Shown: piece by piece, positions 28,092-38,307 of the stretch
How the letters are laid out: every line of letters starts with the position of its first letter
Numbering within the stretch: the stretch's first letter is position 1
Origin: Variovorax paradoxus_P
GTDB lineage: Bacteria; Pseudomonadota; Gammaproteobacteria; Burkholderiales; Burkholderiaceae_C
Reading direction: 5' to 3' (one strand)
Assembly (NCBI RefSeq): GCF_050627025.1
Contig: NZ_CP192473.1
Length of the DNA stretch: 64,000 bases
Notes under the pieces: model-generated
Seen by the model: the letters and a program-made list of their open reading frames with translations, nothing else
What the model was told of the DNA's origin: nothing
Databases searched by the model: none
Position numbers and translations under genes: made by a program

Positions 28092-28268
28092 ATGGCACTA
28101 AAGGCAGAATCACGAAAACTTTGGAAGTTGTTCCCTGCCATCGTCTTGCCCCCGCGTTCGTCTTCGTTGCAGGCGGCCGTCGCACGCAACGGTCTTCTGG
28201 CTGCGATTCCTCCCGAGGTGATGGTCCGCATGGAGGCGAGCGAGGACGAGCGTGGCACTCATCATTGA
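28092..28268 (+). pseudogene. Crp/Fnr-type regulator, N-terminal remnant
   Basis: MALKAESRKLWKLFPAIVLP then PRSSSLQAAVARNGLLAAIP, EVMVRMEA matches the first 45 residues of the 7676-8443 product. It then breaks off and stops at 28268, just before the cyclic glucan synthase end. Dead copy. Confidence 0.8.
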
Positions 28269-28293
28269 GCCGGGCGCTGCTGTGAGGATTCGC

Positions 28294-31200
28294 TCAGGGG
28301 CCAACCAAGACCTGCACGACCGCGTCCGGGGGCAGCGACCGCCAATCTAGCCATTCACCTGCAACCAGCTGATGCGTCGGCGCAGCGTCCTCTTCGCCGG
28401 GCCCCCACTGCAGAACCAGCCGCTGCTCGCCAAGCCGCAGCGCAATCTCGAAGCCCGCCCAGTGTGCCGGCACACGGGGCGTCAGCGAAAGCACGCCGCC
28501 CTTCACGCACAGACCCAGGAGTGTTTCAACCGAGGCGCGGTGCAGCCATGCGGCCGAGCCGGTGTACCAGCTCCAGCCGCCACGCCCCACGTAGGGCGTC
28601 GCGCTGTAGATGTCGCCGGCCATCACGTAGGGCTCCAGTTCGTAGGCGGGCCCGCGCTCAGGATGCGCAGTGCGGTGCGCCGGGCTCAAGCCTTCGAAGC
28701 TCTGCCAGGCCGCTTCGTTGTCGCCCTGTAGTGCCTGAGCCATGAGCGCCCACACGGCCCCATGCGAATACTGCCCGCCGTTCTCGCGCACGCCCGGCGG
28801 GTAAGCCTGGATGTAGCCCGGGTTGTTGGTAGAGCGGGCGAAGGGTGGCGTCAGCAGGCGCAGCAGGCCGGCCGACTTGTCGTGCAGGCGCTCCCTGACG
28901 ACGGCCATTGCCGGTTCGGTGTGCGCGTCGTCCGAGGCGCCCGACAGTACCGACCAGGCCTGCGCGATCAGGTCGATGCCGCACTCGTCGTTGGCCGACG
29001 AACCGAGCGGTGCGCCGTTGTCGAAGAAGGCGCGGCGGAACCAGGCGCCGTCCCATCCCGCGTCATGCAGCGCGGCGATCCAGCCGCGCCGGGCCTCGTT
29101 CCACCGGGCGGTGCGTTCGTGTTCGCCGCGCGCCTCTGCAAGCGGTGCGAACTGCTCGACCACGCTGCACAGGAACCATGCAAGCCACACCGATTCGCCG
29201 CGGCCTTCATGTCCGACGCGGTTCATGCCGTCGTTCCAGTCGCCGGTGCCCATCAGCGGCAGGCCGTGCACGCCCGTCGCCAGGCTGCGGTCGATGGCAA
29301 GTGCGCCGTGCTCGAACACAGTGGCCATTCGGCCGTTCTGCTGCGGTGCGTAGTAGGCGTCTTCGGCACCGTCGGGGATGGCGGGGCCTTCGATGAAACC
29401 GGCCATGCGATCGAGTAGCCCTGTATCGCCGCTCACCTCGACATAGTGCGCAATCGCAAAGGGAAGCCACAGCAGGTCATCCGAAAAATGCGTGCGCACG
29501 CCGGCGCCGCCGGGCATGTGCCACCAGTGCTGCACGTCGCCTTCAGGAAACTGGCGCGCCGCATTGACCAGGATCTGCTCACGCAGCCGCGACGGATCGG
29601 TGAGTGCAAAGGCCATTGCGTCTTGCAGCTGGTCGCGAAAACCGAAGGCGCCACCGGCCTGGTAGAAGCCGGCCTTGGACCAGAGCCGGCAGACCAGCGT
29701 CTGATAGACGAGCCAGCGGTTGACCATGGCGTTGAACAGCGGATCGGGCGTGCGCACTTGCAGGCGGCCCAGCAACTCGTTCCAGAAGCCGCGCGCTTGT
29801 GCCAGGGCGTCGGGTACGTCGCGCTCGCACCAGCGGCGTGCGAGCTCCGTCGCCGCATCGGCGCTGGCGGCATGGCCGAGCACGAAGCTGAACTCCGCCG
29901 TCTCGCCTGCACCGATGACGAAGTCGCCCGCGATGGCAGCGCAGGCATCGAGCCCGCCGCCTGCGCGCTGCGCCAGGGTGTCGGGCACTTCGACGACGCC
30001 GCGGCCGGCGAAGAACTCGTTCCGGTCGCAGGTCCACTGACTGGCGCTGGACGCCCCAGCCAACAGCAGGAAAGCCGTGCTGCCGCCGAAGCCTGCGCTC
30101 GATTCACGCTGCTGGCCGAACACCGCGGGCTGGTCGTCGGGCTTCCAGCAGTGAACCGTCCGCCGTTCGCCGCGCACGGCGCCAAGCTGCCATTCGACCA
30201 TGCCAAGTGCGCGCAGGCGGCGCTGGTCAGGGCCTTCGTTGCGCACCCGAACGTGCACCAGCTTGACGGCGTCGTCGCGGGCTGCGAAGAAGGTGGTCTC
30301 GAGGGCCAGGTTGTCTTGGCGGCAATCGAAGACGGTATAGCCCTGGCCATGGCGCACCCTGTGGCTCACTTGGCCTTCATGCGTGGCGCCCTGGCCGGAC
30401 GGCGTAAGCGGCAGCAGGTTGCGGGTGGCGAGGTCTTGCAGCAGGTAATGCTCGAAGGCAGGGTCTTGTACGGGGTCGTTCGACCACGGCGTGACCTGGT
30501 GCATGCGGCTGTTGCCGGCCCAGGTAAAGCCGGTGCCCCATTCGGACACCTGGAAGCCGAAGTTGGCATTGGCAATCACGTTGATCCATGGGCGTGGCGT
30601 CCGGTGACCGGCGTCGACCTCGAAGCGGAACTCACCGCTTTCTGCATCGAAGCTTCCAACCGGCGTTTGAGCGGGAAGGGCCGGCCCGGGTTGCGCCAGC
30701 AGCGCGACAGCGGGCAACGCCGCCGGCGTCTCCGAGCCGTCGGCTTCTGCAGCAACGCGGGCTTCGTGCAATGCCGCCACCTGTATCTCGAGCGAACGGC
30801 CATCGGCGGTAAACACCACGCGTGCCAGCTTGGAGAGCGCGGCCTTCTCCGAAGGTGCCACCTCGTGTTCGCGCAGCAGGTAGAAGCCCGCCGAGTCGTT
30901 GCGCGGAAAACTGTTCTGGGTCTGGTGCGCAACGCGCAGGCGCAAGGCCTCGATCTCGCGCTGCAGCGGCATGAGATAGGAGTTCGGCTCGCCATTGAGC
31001 ACCACCAAGTCGCATGCCACGCCGCCGAAGCCCCACCACGGCTGCGCGCGCAGCAGTGCGTTGATGAGCCCCATGCCGTTCATCGAGTGGATGGCGACCA
31101 GCACGATGGGCTTGTCGCCCGAAATGCCGAAGCGCCACAGTTGCCGCAAGTCGACAAGCCCGCGGTCTTTCATGACTCGCGGCGTGGTGTAGGTGAGGAT

Positions 31201-34200
31201 GGTCGTAAGGTCTTGCAGCGCGAAGGTCTGTGCGGGCGCAATGCTCAGGTCGCGCAGCCGCACTTGCGCCAGCGTGGCGGCCATGCGTGTGGCGCGCTCG
31301 ACATGCATCGGTTCCAGATATCGGTCGATCCTGGGCATCAGCGCCTCGATGCTTTCATCGGCGGCGGTGGCGAAGCACAGGCGTGCGGTAGCGCCCGGTG
31401 CAATTGAAAGGCGTACGCGCAGGCACGCGATGGGATCGAGCCCGTTCACCGGTGTACCGTCGGCCGCGAGCGGCTGCGCATCGAGTGCAGGGCTCGCGAG
31501 CGAGCGGTTTCGGCCGATGAAGGCGCGCCGGTCGGTCATGCAATCGACAGAAAGTACATGCGCATCGACCGAGGCAAGAAAGTGCACGGCGGCCACGACG
31601 GGGTCGCCATGCAGCCGCGGCTTGCGCGCCATGAGCAGCGCGCGCCATGCGGGTTCCCAGCGCGATTCGACGAACAGGTTGGCAAACGCCGGATGCGCCT
31701 CGTCGGCCTTGGGGTTCGACAGCACCGGCTCGAAAAAAGAGACAAGCTCGAGCGTGCGGCTTTCTTCGCCAGTATTGTGCAGCGTGATGTTGCGCAGCTC
31801 TGTGTCGTCTTCTGGGCTGATGAGCACCGTGGTGCGCACCTGCAAACCGTCGCCGGCCGCATCGAACTGCACCTGCTCGGCAAGAAAGCGGGTGCGGTAG
31901 CTCCAGCCTGCGCCTGGCGCGGGCAATGCGGTGAGCGAAGTAAGAGGGGCGTGTTCGTGCCGGCCGCCATCTTTTTCGATATTGCGCAGGTAAAAGAAGG
32001 TGCCGTGGCTGTCACGCAGCGGGTCGTCGCGCCAGCGGGTCACGTTGAACGCGTGCCAGCGGCTCACGCCCGCGCCGTTGGCGCGCAGGGCCACCGTGTA
32101 GCGCCCGTTCGACAGCAGGTGCGTGGGCTGGAAGCCGGGCCCAGTCGGGTCGACCGCGCGGGGCTGGAACAGCGGCGCCAGTTCTGTCTGGCTGGGTTCG
32201 GGCGGCGTGCGCGGGTCGGCGCTGCCGATGATCTGCCGCGGCGTGCGTTCGTGCAGCAGAGACTCGTGCGCCTGCACCAGCGCCGCGCTGCCGAACCAGC
32301 GGCGCGGGGCCGCCCCGCGGAGCACGTGGCACAGCGCGACGAGCGACATGCCCTGGTGGTGCGCCATGAAGTTGCGCACCACGGTGAAGTCCTGGCCCGC
32401 GGCTTGGCGCGAGGTGGTGAAATCGACCGCGTCGTGGAAGCCGAACTCGCCGCGCGCGCCCAGCGATTCGAGCAGTTCCAGGTTGACCACCGCGGCGGCC
32501 GGTGCAAGCACGGCGGCCATGGCGCTTGCATAGGGCGCCACCACGCGGTCTGTGGGGGGCGTGCGGCGCAGCGCGAGGCGCGGCACGCCGAAGGGCGAAT
32601 ACTGGTAGGCCAGCGAATGGTCCTGCCCAAAGTAGGCTGACTCCGACACGCCCCAGGGCAGGTTCAGCAAACGGCCGAAGGCCTGCTGCTCGGCGATGGC
32701 CGCGGTGTTGGCCACCTGCAGCAGGCCGTCCACGGGCTCCGACATCACGAGTGCGGGCATGAGGTACTCGAACATCGAGCCGGACCATGACTTGAGGCCG
32801 GGCTGGAAGCCCACCAGCAGGAATGGCCGGCCCAGCGCCATCCAGTGGCGGCGGGGTACGTCGCCCTTGGCAATCGCCAGGAAGCTCAGCAACCGAGACT
32901 CGGAGGCCAGCAGGTCGTAGTAGCTTGCATCGAGCAAGTTCTCCTCGACGCGCAGGCCGATGTGGAACAGGTGTCGCTTCGCGTCGTAGAGGCCGCTGAA
33001 ATCCATGCCGGTATGCAACGCGTCGCAGCGCTGCGCCAGTGCCTCCAGCGCGGGTTCCTCATGGCTCTGGCAGCCTTCCGCGGCGAAGGCCCGGCACGCC
33101 TGCGCCACGGCCACAAGGTGGCCCGCGAGGTTGCCGCTGTCTACACTGGACACGTAGGCCGGCGGCAGCAGCTGCAGTGTTTGCGTGTCGTACCAGTTGA
33201 AGAGATGGCCCTTGTGCTTTGGCATGCGGTCGACGGTGTCGAGCGTGGCGGTAATGCGTGCGAGCAGCGCCCCGGTGTCGATCCAGCCGAACTCGCGCGC
33301 GCAGCAGACGGCCAGCAGGTACATGCCCACGTTGGTCGGCGATGTGCGGTGGGCGATGGTCGGCTGCGGCTCGAGTTGCAGGTTGTCGGGCGGCAGGTGG
33401 TTGTCGTCCGGGCCGACCACGTGCTCGAAGAAGCGCCAGGTGTCGTGCGCCAGCTTCTCAAGGTAGTTGCGTTGTCCGGTGCTCAGCGGATCTGGCAACT
33501 GCGCATCGGCACGGCTGCTCCACCAGGCTGCAAGCGGCGCCAGCGCCCAGACGATGAACAGCAGCGGTCCGCCCAGGGGATAGGCGCTCCAGCGCGCAGC
33601 CGCTGTGGCAAGGGCCAGGCAAAGTACGCTGCTGACCGCCGAATTGCGAAGGAAGGGTGGCAGCTGCTGGCTCGACTGCGCCTCGGCCTGCGCCGTCGTG
33701 GTCCATTGGAGCAAATGCCTGCGGCTCACGGTCAGCCGCCATGTTGCGAGGAAAATCGCATCGAGCAGCAGGCGCGTCTGCGCCGCCAGTTGCACGAACT
33801 GCCAGGCCGCACCGGCCGTGGCTCGCAGCAGTTCGACAGCGCCCACGTCGAAGAAGTGGCGCAACTCGATGGCGCGGCGTGTCGGCACCAGCCCGGCCAA
33901 GGCGCCGAGCAGCGGCCCGAGCGTGAGCGCGGACGCAACCGCGCCCAGCGCCCATCCAAGCGGCATGGCCTGCGTGAAGATGACGAGCACCAGCAGCGCG
34001 GCAGATGCGGGCACCACCAGCGAGCGGCGCAGGTTGTCGGCCATCTTCCACAGGCCGAGCGCATCGATGCCGAAGTGTCTGGCGCGCCACAACAGCGGCA
34101 GGAGCTGCCAGTCGCCGCGCACCCAACGGTGCACGCGCGAGGCGGCCACGCCGGAGTGGTGCGGATGGTCTTCGATGAGTACCACGTCGCTCACCATGGC

Positions 34201-36510
34201 ACAGCGCGCCACAGTGCCTTCGAGCAGGTCGTGGCTCAGCACGGTGTCTTCTGGCAGGCGGTTGTCGAGCGCAGCATGCACGGCGCGCACATTCAGCAGG
34301 CCCTTGCCGGTGAAGGAGCCGCTGCCGAACACGTCCTGGTAGATGTCGGAGGCGCCGCTTCCGTAGGGATCGAGCCCGCACTGGCCGGCGAACATCCAGT
34401 GAAAGAACGAGCGCTCGCTGCGCATTGGAAACGGCGTCACGATGCGCGGCTGGAGAATGCCGAAGCCCGCGACCACGCGCCGGGTTTCGGCATCGATCTC
34501 GGGCGCATTGAGCGGATGGGCGGCAATCGACACCAGATCGCGCAGCGCGCCCGGCGGCAGGCCGGTGTCGCTGTCGAGCGTCAGCACGTAGGGCGTTCGA
34601 CCCGAAGCCAGTTGCTGCCCCGGTGCGAGCGGCAGAAAGCCGCTGGCATCGCCCGTTGCCAACAGGCGCGTCAGCATTTCGAGCTTGCCGCGCTTGCGCT
34701 CCCAGCCCATCCAGCGCTCTTCGGTGCCACTCCACGTGCGGGGACGGTGCAGCAGCAGAAAGCGCGGGGCCGTGCCGTCTGGTGCGGAGTATTTTGCGTT
34801 GAGCGCCGCGATGCGCGCGACGGCATCGTCGAGCAGCAGCGTGTCTTCGGGCAGAGAGGCTTGGGGCGCGTCGGCCCAATCGGTCAGCAGCGCAAACTGG
34901 GCGTGCTCCTCGCGGTTCGCGAGCCAGTGCAGCTCGAGCCTGTGAGCCAGCTGCGCGTTGTTGGCTGTCGAGCTCAGCAGCGTGGGAATGACGACCAGGG
35001 CTCGATGCCGTTCGGGAATGCCGGCCGCAAAATCGAGACGAGGCAGCGCCTGCACGCGCACCGACTCCGCCATGATGCGCTGCGCCAATGCGATCAATGC
35101 CTCTGAGAGCGGCCATGCGAGTAGCGCCAAGCCGGCGAACGTGGTCCAGTCGCGAGGGCGTGGCAGCCCGTGCGCTACGGCCGCGAGCAGCCACACGGTA
35201 CCCAGCACGATGGAAAGCACATAAACAGGCAAGCGCCAGCCGTGGCTGCGCAAGCGGCGCACCCGTGCCGGGCGGCCGGCGTGGCCCACCGTCGGGTCGG
35301 ATTGGAGCGCCGCAACCAGCGCGGCATGCCCCCGGCCGAAGAGGTAGTAGCCGGCGGTGCCGTCGGCTCGGTCCTCGTGGGCCGCATGGGGGCCGGCACC
35401 GCCGGCTGACGCGGCAGCCGCCAGTCGCACCACGGCCTTTGCCACCTCGCGTTCCGATCGGCCGCTGTCGCGCGCAATGCGCTCCATTGCGTGCGTGATC
35501 TGCTGGCGCGTCAGTTCGCTTTCGTCCGCGAAGCTTCGCAGCTCGCGCAGCACGAGCAGCGAACGGCTGACGGGTTCGATCAGGTCGCTCCACTCGACCT
35601 GGCCGATCATGCGCAGCGTGGTGATGATGTTGCCGACGGTGAGGTTGGCAGCGGCCTGCGCGTTCTGCGCCTCGTCGATCAGCGCCGGTCCGTTGGGGCA
35701 ATGCTGTTCGGTCCAGCCCACGAGCGCAGACACGCTCTCGCTGTGCTCCACCGGCAGGCACTGCCAGAGTTGTGTGAGGTAGGCGTCTTGCAGGTTGTGG
35801 CTTTGCAATGCGCGATACAGCGCGTCGAGGTCTTGCGTCGAGAGATGCGGGGCAGCGTCCCAGACCGCATGCGCTATTTCGCGTGCGACCTTGTTCTCCG
35901 CAATGCTTTCCGCCACGCGGCGCAGGTTTTCAAGCAGCACCACGCGCAGCGTGGTGGGCAGCGCCCAGAGCTCGCCCAGAGTCAGCTCGTCGATGTCCTG
36001 ATACGCGTTGAGGAAAGCAGTGAACAGCGATTTGTTGAGCACGCTGTCGGTATGCGCCACATAGGCCCACGCGATGCCGTAGACCCGCGGCAGGCCGGCA
36101 AGAGGCGGCGTGGCGAGCTTGGGCAGGCGCGCGTAGTAGCTGCGCGGCACGCCGTCGTTGATTTGCTGCAGTTGTGCTTCCACGAGGTGGAAGTTGTCGA
36201 GCAGCCATTCGGCCGCCGGGGACACATAGCGCCCGCTTTGCGAGGTCAGTGCGATGTAGTCGAAAGCATTGCGTAGGGATTCGAGGTTCTCGTCTACGCG
36301 CGGGAAAAAGGGCGCACCCTCGTGCGCGCGGCGCGGATCGATTTCGACCACCTGCGCCCGCGCCAAGCTGTGGCCGTGCTGTTCGAAACGCTGAGCTCCG
36401 AAGAGTTCGGCGCGGATCGGCGGTGCTACGGGATCGTGGGGCGCGAGAAGCAGCGCGCGCGCATAAGAACTGAGGTCTGCGAGTCGACCAACGACAAAGG
36501 CGGCGCTCAT
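28294..36510 (-). CDS. ndvB: Cyclic beta-1,2-glucan synthase-type protein
   Basis: 2738 residues, close to the family length (about 2800). The N-terminal part is helical; membrane segments lie near residues 420-470, 850-900 and 970-1020. A glycosyltransferase domain has VLTLDSDTGLPPGALRDLVS (near residue 640), RLPEDTVLSHDLLEG and HRWVRGDWQLLPLL. A glucoamylase-like region follows (SGSMFEYLMPALVM, WGVSESAYFGQDH, HHQGMSLVALCHVL). The C-terminal third is GH94 phosphorylase-like, with GTGDWNDGMNRVGHEGRGES near residue 2420 holding the catalytic Asp. It makes and trims cyclic glucan at the inner membrane for export, with roles in osmotic adaptation and host interaction. No export ABC gene is adjacent. 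Confidence 0.93.
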   Translation of the reverse strand: MSAAFVVGRLADLSSYARALLLAPHDPVAPPIRAELFGAQRFEQHGHSLARAQVVEIDPRRAHEGAPFFPRVDENLESLRNAFDYIALTSQSGRYVSPAAEWLLDNFHLVEAQLQQINDGVPRSYYARLPKLATPPLAGLPRVYGIAWAYVAHTDSVLNKSLFTAFLNAYQDIDELTLGELWALPTTLRVVLLENLRRVAESIAENKVAREIAHAVWDAAPHLSTQDLDALYRALQSHNLQDAYLTQLWQCLPVEHSESVSALVGWTEQHCPNGPALIDEAQNAQAAANLTVGNIITTLRMIGQVEWSDLIEPVSRSLLVLRELRSFADESELTRQQITHAMERIARDSGRSEREVAKAVVRLAAAASAGGAGPHAAHEDRADGTAGYYLFGRGHAALVAALQSDPTVGHAGRPARVRRLRSHGWRLPVYVLSIVLGTVWLLAAVAHGLPRPRDWTTFAGLALLAWPLSEALIALAQRIMAESVRVQALPRLDFAAGIPERHRALVVIPTLLSSTANNAQLAHRLELHWLANREEHAQFALLTDWADAPQASLPEDTLLLDDAVARIAALNAKYSAPDGTAPRFLLLHRPRTWSGTEERWMGWERKRGKLEMLTRLLATGDASGFLPLAPGQQLASGRTPYVLTLDSDTGLPPGALRDLVSIAAHPLNAPEIDAETRRVVAGFGILQPRIVTPFPMRSERSFFHWMFAGQCGLDPYGSGASDIYQDVFGSGSFTGKGLLNVRAVHAALDNRLPEDTVLSHDLLEGTVARCAMVSDVVLIEDHPHHSGVAASRVHRWVRGDWQLLPLLWRARHFGIDALGLWKMADNLRRSLVVPASAALLVLVIFTQAMPLGWALGAVASALTLGPLLGALAGLVPTRRAIELRHFFDVGAVELLRATAGAAWQFVQLAAQTRLLLDAIFLATWRLTVSRRHLLQWTTTAQAEAQSSQQLPPFLRNSAVSSVLCLALATAAARWSAYPLGGPLLFIVWALAPLAAWWSSRADAQLPDPLSTGQRNYLEKLAHDTWRFFEHVVGPDDNHLPPDNLQLEPQPTIAHRTSPTNVGMYLLAVCCAREFGWIDTGALLARITATLDTVDRMPKHKGHLFNWYDTQTLQLLPPAYVSSVDSGNLAGHLVAVAQACRAFAAEGCQSHEEPALEALAQRCDALHTGMDFSGLYDAKRHLFHIGLRVEENLLDASYYDLLASESRLLSFLAIAKGDVPRRHWMALGRPFLLVGFQPGLKSWSGSMFEYLMPALVMSEPVDGLLQVANTAAIAEQQAFGRLLNLPWGVSESAYFGQDHSLAYQYSPFGVPRLALRRTPPTDRVVAPYASAMAAVLAPAAAVVNLELLESLGARGEFGFHDAVDFTTSRQAAGQDFTVVRNFMAHHQGMSLVALCHVLRGAAPRRWFGSAALVQAHESLLHERTPRQIIGSADPRTPPEPSQTELAPLFQPRAVDPTGPGFQPTHLLSNGRYTVALRANGAGVSRWHAFNVTRWRDDPLRDSHGTFFYLRNIEKDGGRHEHAPLTSLTALPAPGAGWSYRTRFLAEQVQFDAAGDGLQVRTTVLISPEDDTELRNITLHNTGEESRTLELVSFFEPVLSNPKADEAHPAFANLFVESRWEPAWRALLMARKPRLHGDPVVAAVHFLASVDAHVLSVDCMTDRRAFIGRNRSLASPALDAQPLAADGTPVNGLDPIACLRVRLSIAPGATARLCFATAADESIEALMPRIDRYLEPMHVERATRMAATLAQVRLRDLSIAPAQTFALQDLTTILTYTTPRVMKDRGLVDLRQLWRFGISGDKPIVLVAIHSMNGMGLINALLRAQPWWGFGGVACDLVVLNGEPNSYLMPLQREIEALRLRVAHQTQNSFPRNDSAGFYLLREHEVAPSEKAALSKLARVVFTADGRSLEIQVAALHEARVAAEADGSETPAALPAVALLAQPGPALPAQTPVGSFDAESGEFRFEVDAGHRTPRPWINVIANANFGFQVSEWGTGFTWAGNSRMHQVTPWSNDPVQDPAFEHYLLQDLATRNLLPLTPSGQGATHEGQVSHRVRHGQGYTVFDCRQDNLALETTFFAARDDAVKLVHVRVRNEGPDQRRLRALGMVEWQLGAVRGERRTVHCWKPDDQPAVFGQQRESSAGFGGSTAFLLLAGASSASQWTCDRNEFFAGRGVVEVPDTLAQRAGGGLDACAAIAGDFVIGAGETAEFSFVLGHAASADAATELARRWCERDVPDALAQARGFWNELLGRLQVRTPDPLFNAMVNRWLVYQTLVCRLWSKAGFYQAGGAFGFRDQLQDAMAFALTDPSRLREQILVNAARQFPEGDVQHWWHMPGGAGVRTHFSDDLLWLPFAIAHYVEVSGDTGLLDRMAGFIEGPAIPDGAEDAYYAPQQNGRMATVFEHGALAIDRSLATGVHGLPLMGTGDWNDGMNRVGHEGRGESVWLAWFLCSVVEQFAPLAEARGEHERTARWNEARRGWIAALHDAGWDGAWFRRAFFDNGAPLGSSANDECGIDLIAQAWSVLSGASDDAHTEPAMAVVRERLHDKSAGLLRLLTPPFARSTNNPGYIQAYPPGVRENGGQYSHGAVWALMAQALQGDNEAAWQSFEGLSPAHRTAHPERGPAYELEPYVMAGDIYSATPYVGRGGWSWYTGSAAWLHRASVETLLGLCVKGGVLSLTPRVPAHWAGFEIALRLGEQRLVLQWGPGEEDAAPTHQLVAGEWLDWRSLPPDAVVQVLVGP

Positions 36511-36604
36511 TTCGCCGCCTTTGTCTGGAATTCGAGGAGGGTGCTACCTGTTTGTCCCCTGTCGGGGAAAGCTGCCGCCCGGATAGGTTCAGAGTCTGCC
36601 ACCC

Positions 36605-36823
36605 TCAAGCGACGGCGAACAGCCCGATACCAAAAGCGGCCGCAACGCAAGCGAGCGTGACAATACGGCCCGCAGCGAGTGCGCGGACCCGCTGCATGTG
36701 GTTTTGCACAGCGAACCATCGCCCATGGGCCCGTGCGCAGTGGCGCATGTGGGAAGCAAGTGCTTCGAAATCGTTATGGACGAAATCGATCTGTGAGTGG
36801 GTGATGGACTGCGGGGTAGACAT
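36605..36823 (-). CDS. Small single-span membrane protein
   Basis: 72 residues (MSTPQSITHSQIDFVHNDFE). A soluble amphipathic N-terminal half is followed by one C-terminal membrane helix (GRIVTLACVAAAFGIGLFAV). Histidine-rich in the middle. Family unknown. It lies about 95 bases upstream of the glucan synthase on the same strand, so co-transcription is possible. Confidence 0.6.
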   Translation of the reverse strand: MSTPQSITHSQIDFVHNDFEALASHMRHCARAHGRWFAVQNHMQRVRALAAGRIVTLACVAAAFGIGLFAVA

Positions 36824-36919
36824 TGCAGCGGGCTCCTGTAGACGACTCGAGCTGCCGCGCGATTGCGAGAGATAGCGAGAAAACTTTGAACGTTCCCGAC
36901 CCTACTCTCTTAATTGACC

Positions 36920-37224
36920 TTACGGTGTTCTGTTTTGATGATGTGCCGTAGTCCTCGCACAGGGCGATGAGATCTCAAGGCCAATCAAGTTCCGGCGCAC
37001 CGCGTTAGGCCCCTTCAACATCCAGTCGCCCTGATACTTCACCCAGGCCTCCCCCCGCTCCGCGCAAACGGCGCGCACGGTGCGCTCCACGCTCTCCTGC
37101 CTCAGGTAGACGAGCGGGCGCGATAGCCAATGAGCTGGGTCACGCTCTCGTAATACGCTGCGATTTCATCGAAGCTCCCCTCCATCAGGAAGATATTGGT
37201 AAGGTCGCCGTGAACGAGCTGCAT
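36920..37224 (-). pseudogene. Frameshifted remnant, possibly P-loop kinase-like
   Basis: ATG 37224 gives MQLVHGDLTNIFLMEGSFDE then IAAYYESVTQLIGYR and hits TGA at 37102. The protein continues in another frame as LVYLRQESVERTVRAVCAER and WVKYQGDWMLKGPNAVRRNL to TAA at 36920. Together they read as about 100 residues of one protein; the kinase suggestion is only a resemblance to nucleoside-kinase C-termini. Confidence 0.4.
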
Positions 37225-37301
37225 GTCTAACACGGGCACCGCAGCGCCAAGTCGCGCGCGGTCTAACCCCCACCGAGCCGGCGCGCTTCGGGTAGTTGTT
37301 C

Positions 37302-37553
37302 TTACGACTTAGTCGAGAAGGTGCCTCGTGCGCCATAGACAGAGCGGATGTGCTCGCCCGCATTGCCCTTGCCAACCGACGAGTAGTGGTCTCCGATCGA
37401 AGCGCAGAGCTCGGCGACCCGAAGGCCATACGCAAGCAGCGCCGGACCCATTGATTCGCCGACCTGTATCAGCCCAAGCCCGACAGCAATGCGCTCGAAC
37501 TCGGCGTGGGCCTGGCACTTTTCTTTACTGCAGTGGGGAGTATCTCCGTCCAT
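37302..37553 (-). CDS. Hypothetical small protein
   Basis: 83 residues from ATG 37553 (MDGDTPHCSKEKCQAHAEFE), helical (FERIAVGLGLIQVGESMGPA). The longer frame upstream is in low-quality sequence, so this start is preferred. Last of a run of small minus-strand unknowns (37302-38307) that look like one transcript. Function unknown. Confidence 0.55.
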   Translation of the reverse strand: MDGDTPHCSKEKCQAHAEFERIAVGLGLIQVGESMGPALLAYGLRVAELCASIGDHYSSVGKGNAGEHIRSVYGARGTFSTKS

Positions 37554-37582
37554 GATTGGCCTCCTTGTGTAGAGCAGCCGCG

Positions 37583-37933
37583 CTATCGCCCCCGCCGTCT
37601 TCTCCATCGACTCGCCGCTTTGGCTTTCCCAGTTTCCGAGTGGCAGCGCGTGACTTCGCTGAGGTACAGCGACTGCGCCGCGGCGGCAAGCCGCATGATG
37701 GCGTGAGCCGCGAACAGCTCTTGCTGGGAGATAGGGCCGCTGTCGCGCATCTTCGCGACCAGCAGTCGCTGCAGCTCGGTTGAATCGCGTCTTGCTTCGG
37801 AGGCGTGCGCACGCAGATCCGAAAGATAAGCATAGGGCTTTTCCATGCACCCGGCCCGGGCAATCCGCATGCCTGCGGGAATGCCGCCTTCGAATCGAAT
37901 GTCAATGAGAGCAGGTTCAAGCACCTGGAACAT
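37583..37933 (-). CDS. Hypothetical small protein
   Basis: 116 residues from ATG 37933 (MFQVLEPALIDIRFEGGIPA); an internal start MEKPYAYLSDLRAHASEARR is also possible. Helical and rich in alanine (AAHAIMRLAAAAQSLYLSEV), with a strongly basic tail (ASRWRRRRGR). Its ATG overlaps the end of the preceding gene, which suggests translational coupling. Function unknown. Confidence 0.5.
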   Translation of the reverse strand: MFQVLEPALIDIRFEGGIPAGMRIARAGCMEKPYAYLSDLRAHASEARRDSTELQRLLVAKMRDSGPISQQELFAAHAIMRLAAAAQSLYLSEVTRCHSETGKAKAASRWRRRRGR

Positions 37934-38144
37934 CAGGCCCGTGCCCCCTTTCAGGCACGGAGTTCTCTTGCACCAATCGGCGTAACAACTCGGAAGCGTC
38001 GGTCCACAGCGACGTTACGTGGCTAACCTCATCGGACAACAGAGGACCGGGTTCCGAGCTTCGCCTACAGAGTTCTCGCTGCGCCGCAAGCGCCCGATCC
38101 TGCGCTTGGACCCAGGCATCGTAGAGGGCCGTATGCGTGCGCAT
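37917..38144 (-). CDS. Hypothetical small protein
   Basis: 75 residues from ATG 38144 (MRTHTALYDAWVQAQDRALA), a single helical unit with a conserved-looking WTDASELLRRLVQ end. It overlaps the start of the next gene by 17 bases. Part of the small-gene run. Function unknown. Confidence 0.45.
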   Translation of the reverse strand: MRTHTALYDAWVQAQDRALAAQRELCRRSSEPGPLLSDEVSHVTSLWTDASELLRRLVQENSVPERGHGPDVPGA

Positions 38145-38160
38145 TGCGGTCCAGCACCGT

Positions 38161-38307
38161 TTAACCCAGCACCTGCGGGGTTGAGAGGGTGGGGCGCAAG
38201 TGCATTTCGCCGTGAGCGAGGCTCTGGATACAAGAGTGCAACGCGTCCGCTTCTTGCGGCAAAAAGAGCTTGCGAGCAAGGCCGGCTTTCTGTGCACAGG
38301 TTGCCAT
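38161..38307 (-). CDS. Hypothetical short ORF
   Basis: 48 residues (MATCAQKAGLARKLFLPQEA; DALHSCIQSLAHGEMHL). It leads the small-gene run and stops 16 bases before the next ATG. It might be the N-terminal part of a longer gene broken by the stop at 38161. Confidence 0.35.
   Translation of the reverse strand: MATCAQKAGLARKLFLPQEADALHSCIQSLAHGEMHLRPTLSTPQVLG

Noticed and set aside
32845..35106. Plus-strand open frame of 753 codons inside the glucan synthase
   Set aside because: Low-complexity Q, R and H-rich translation opposite clear catalytic motifs; a codon-bias shadow.
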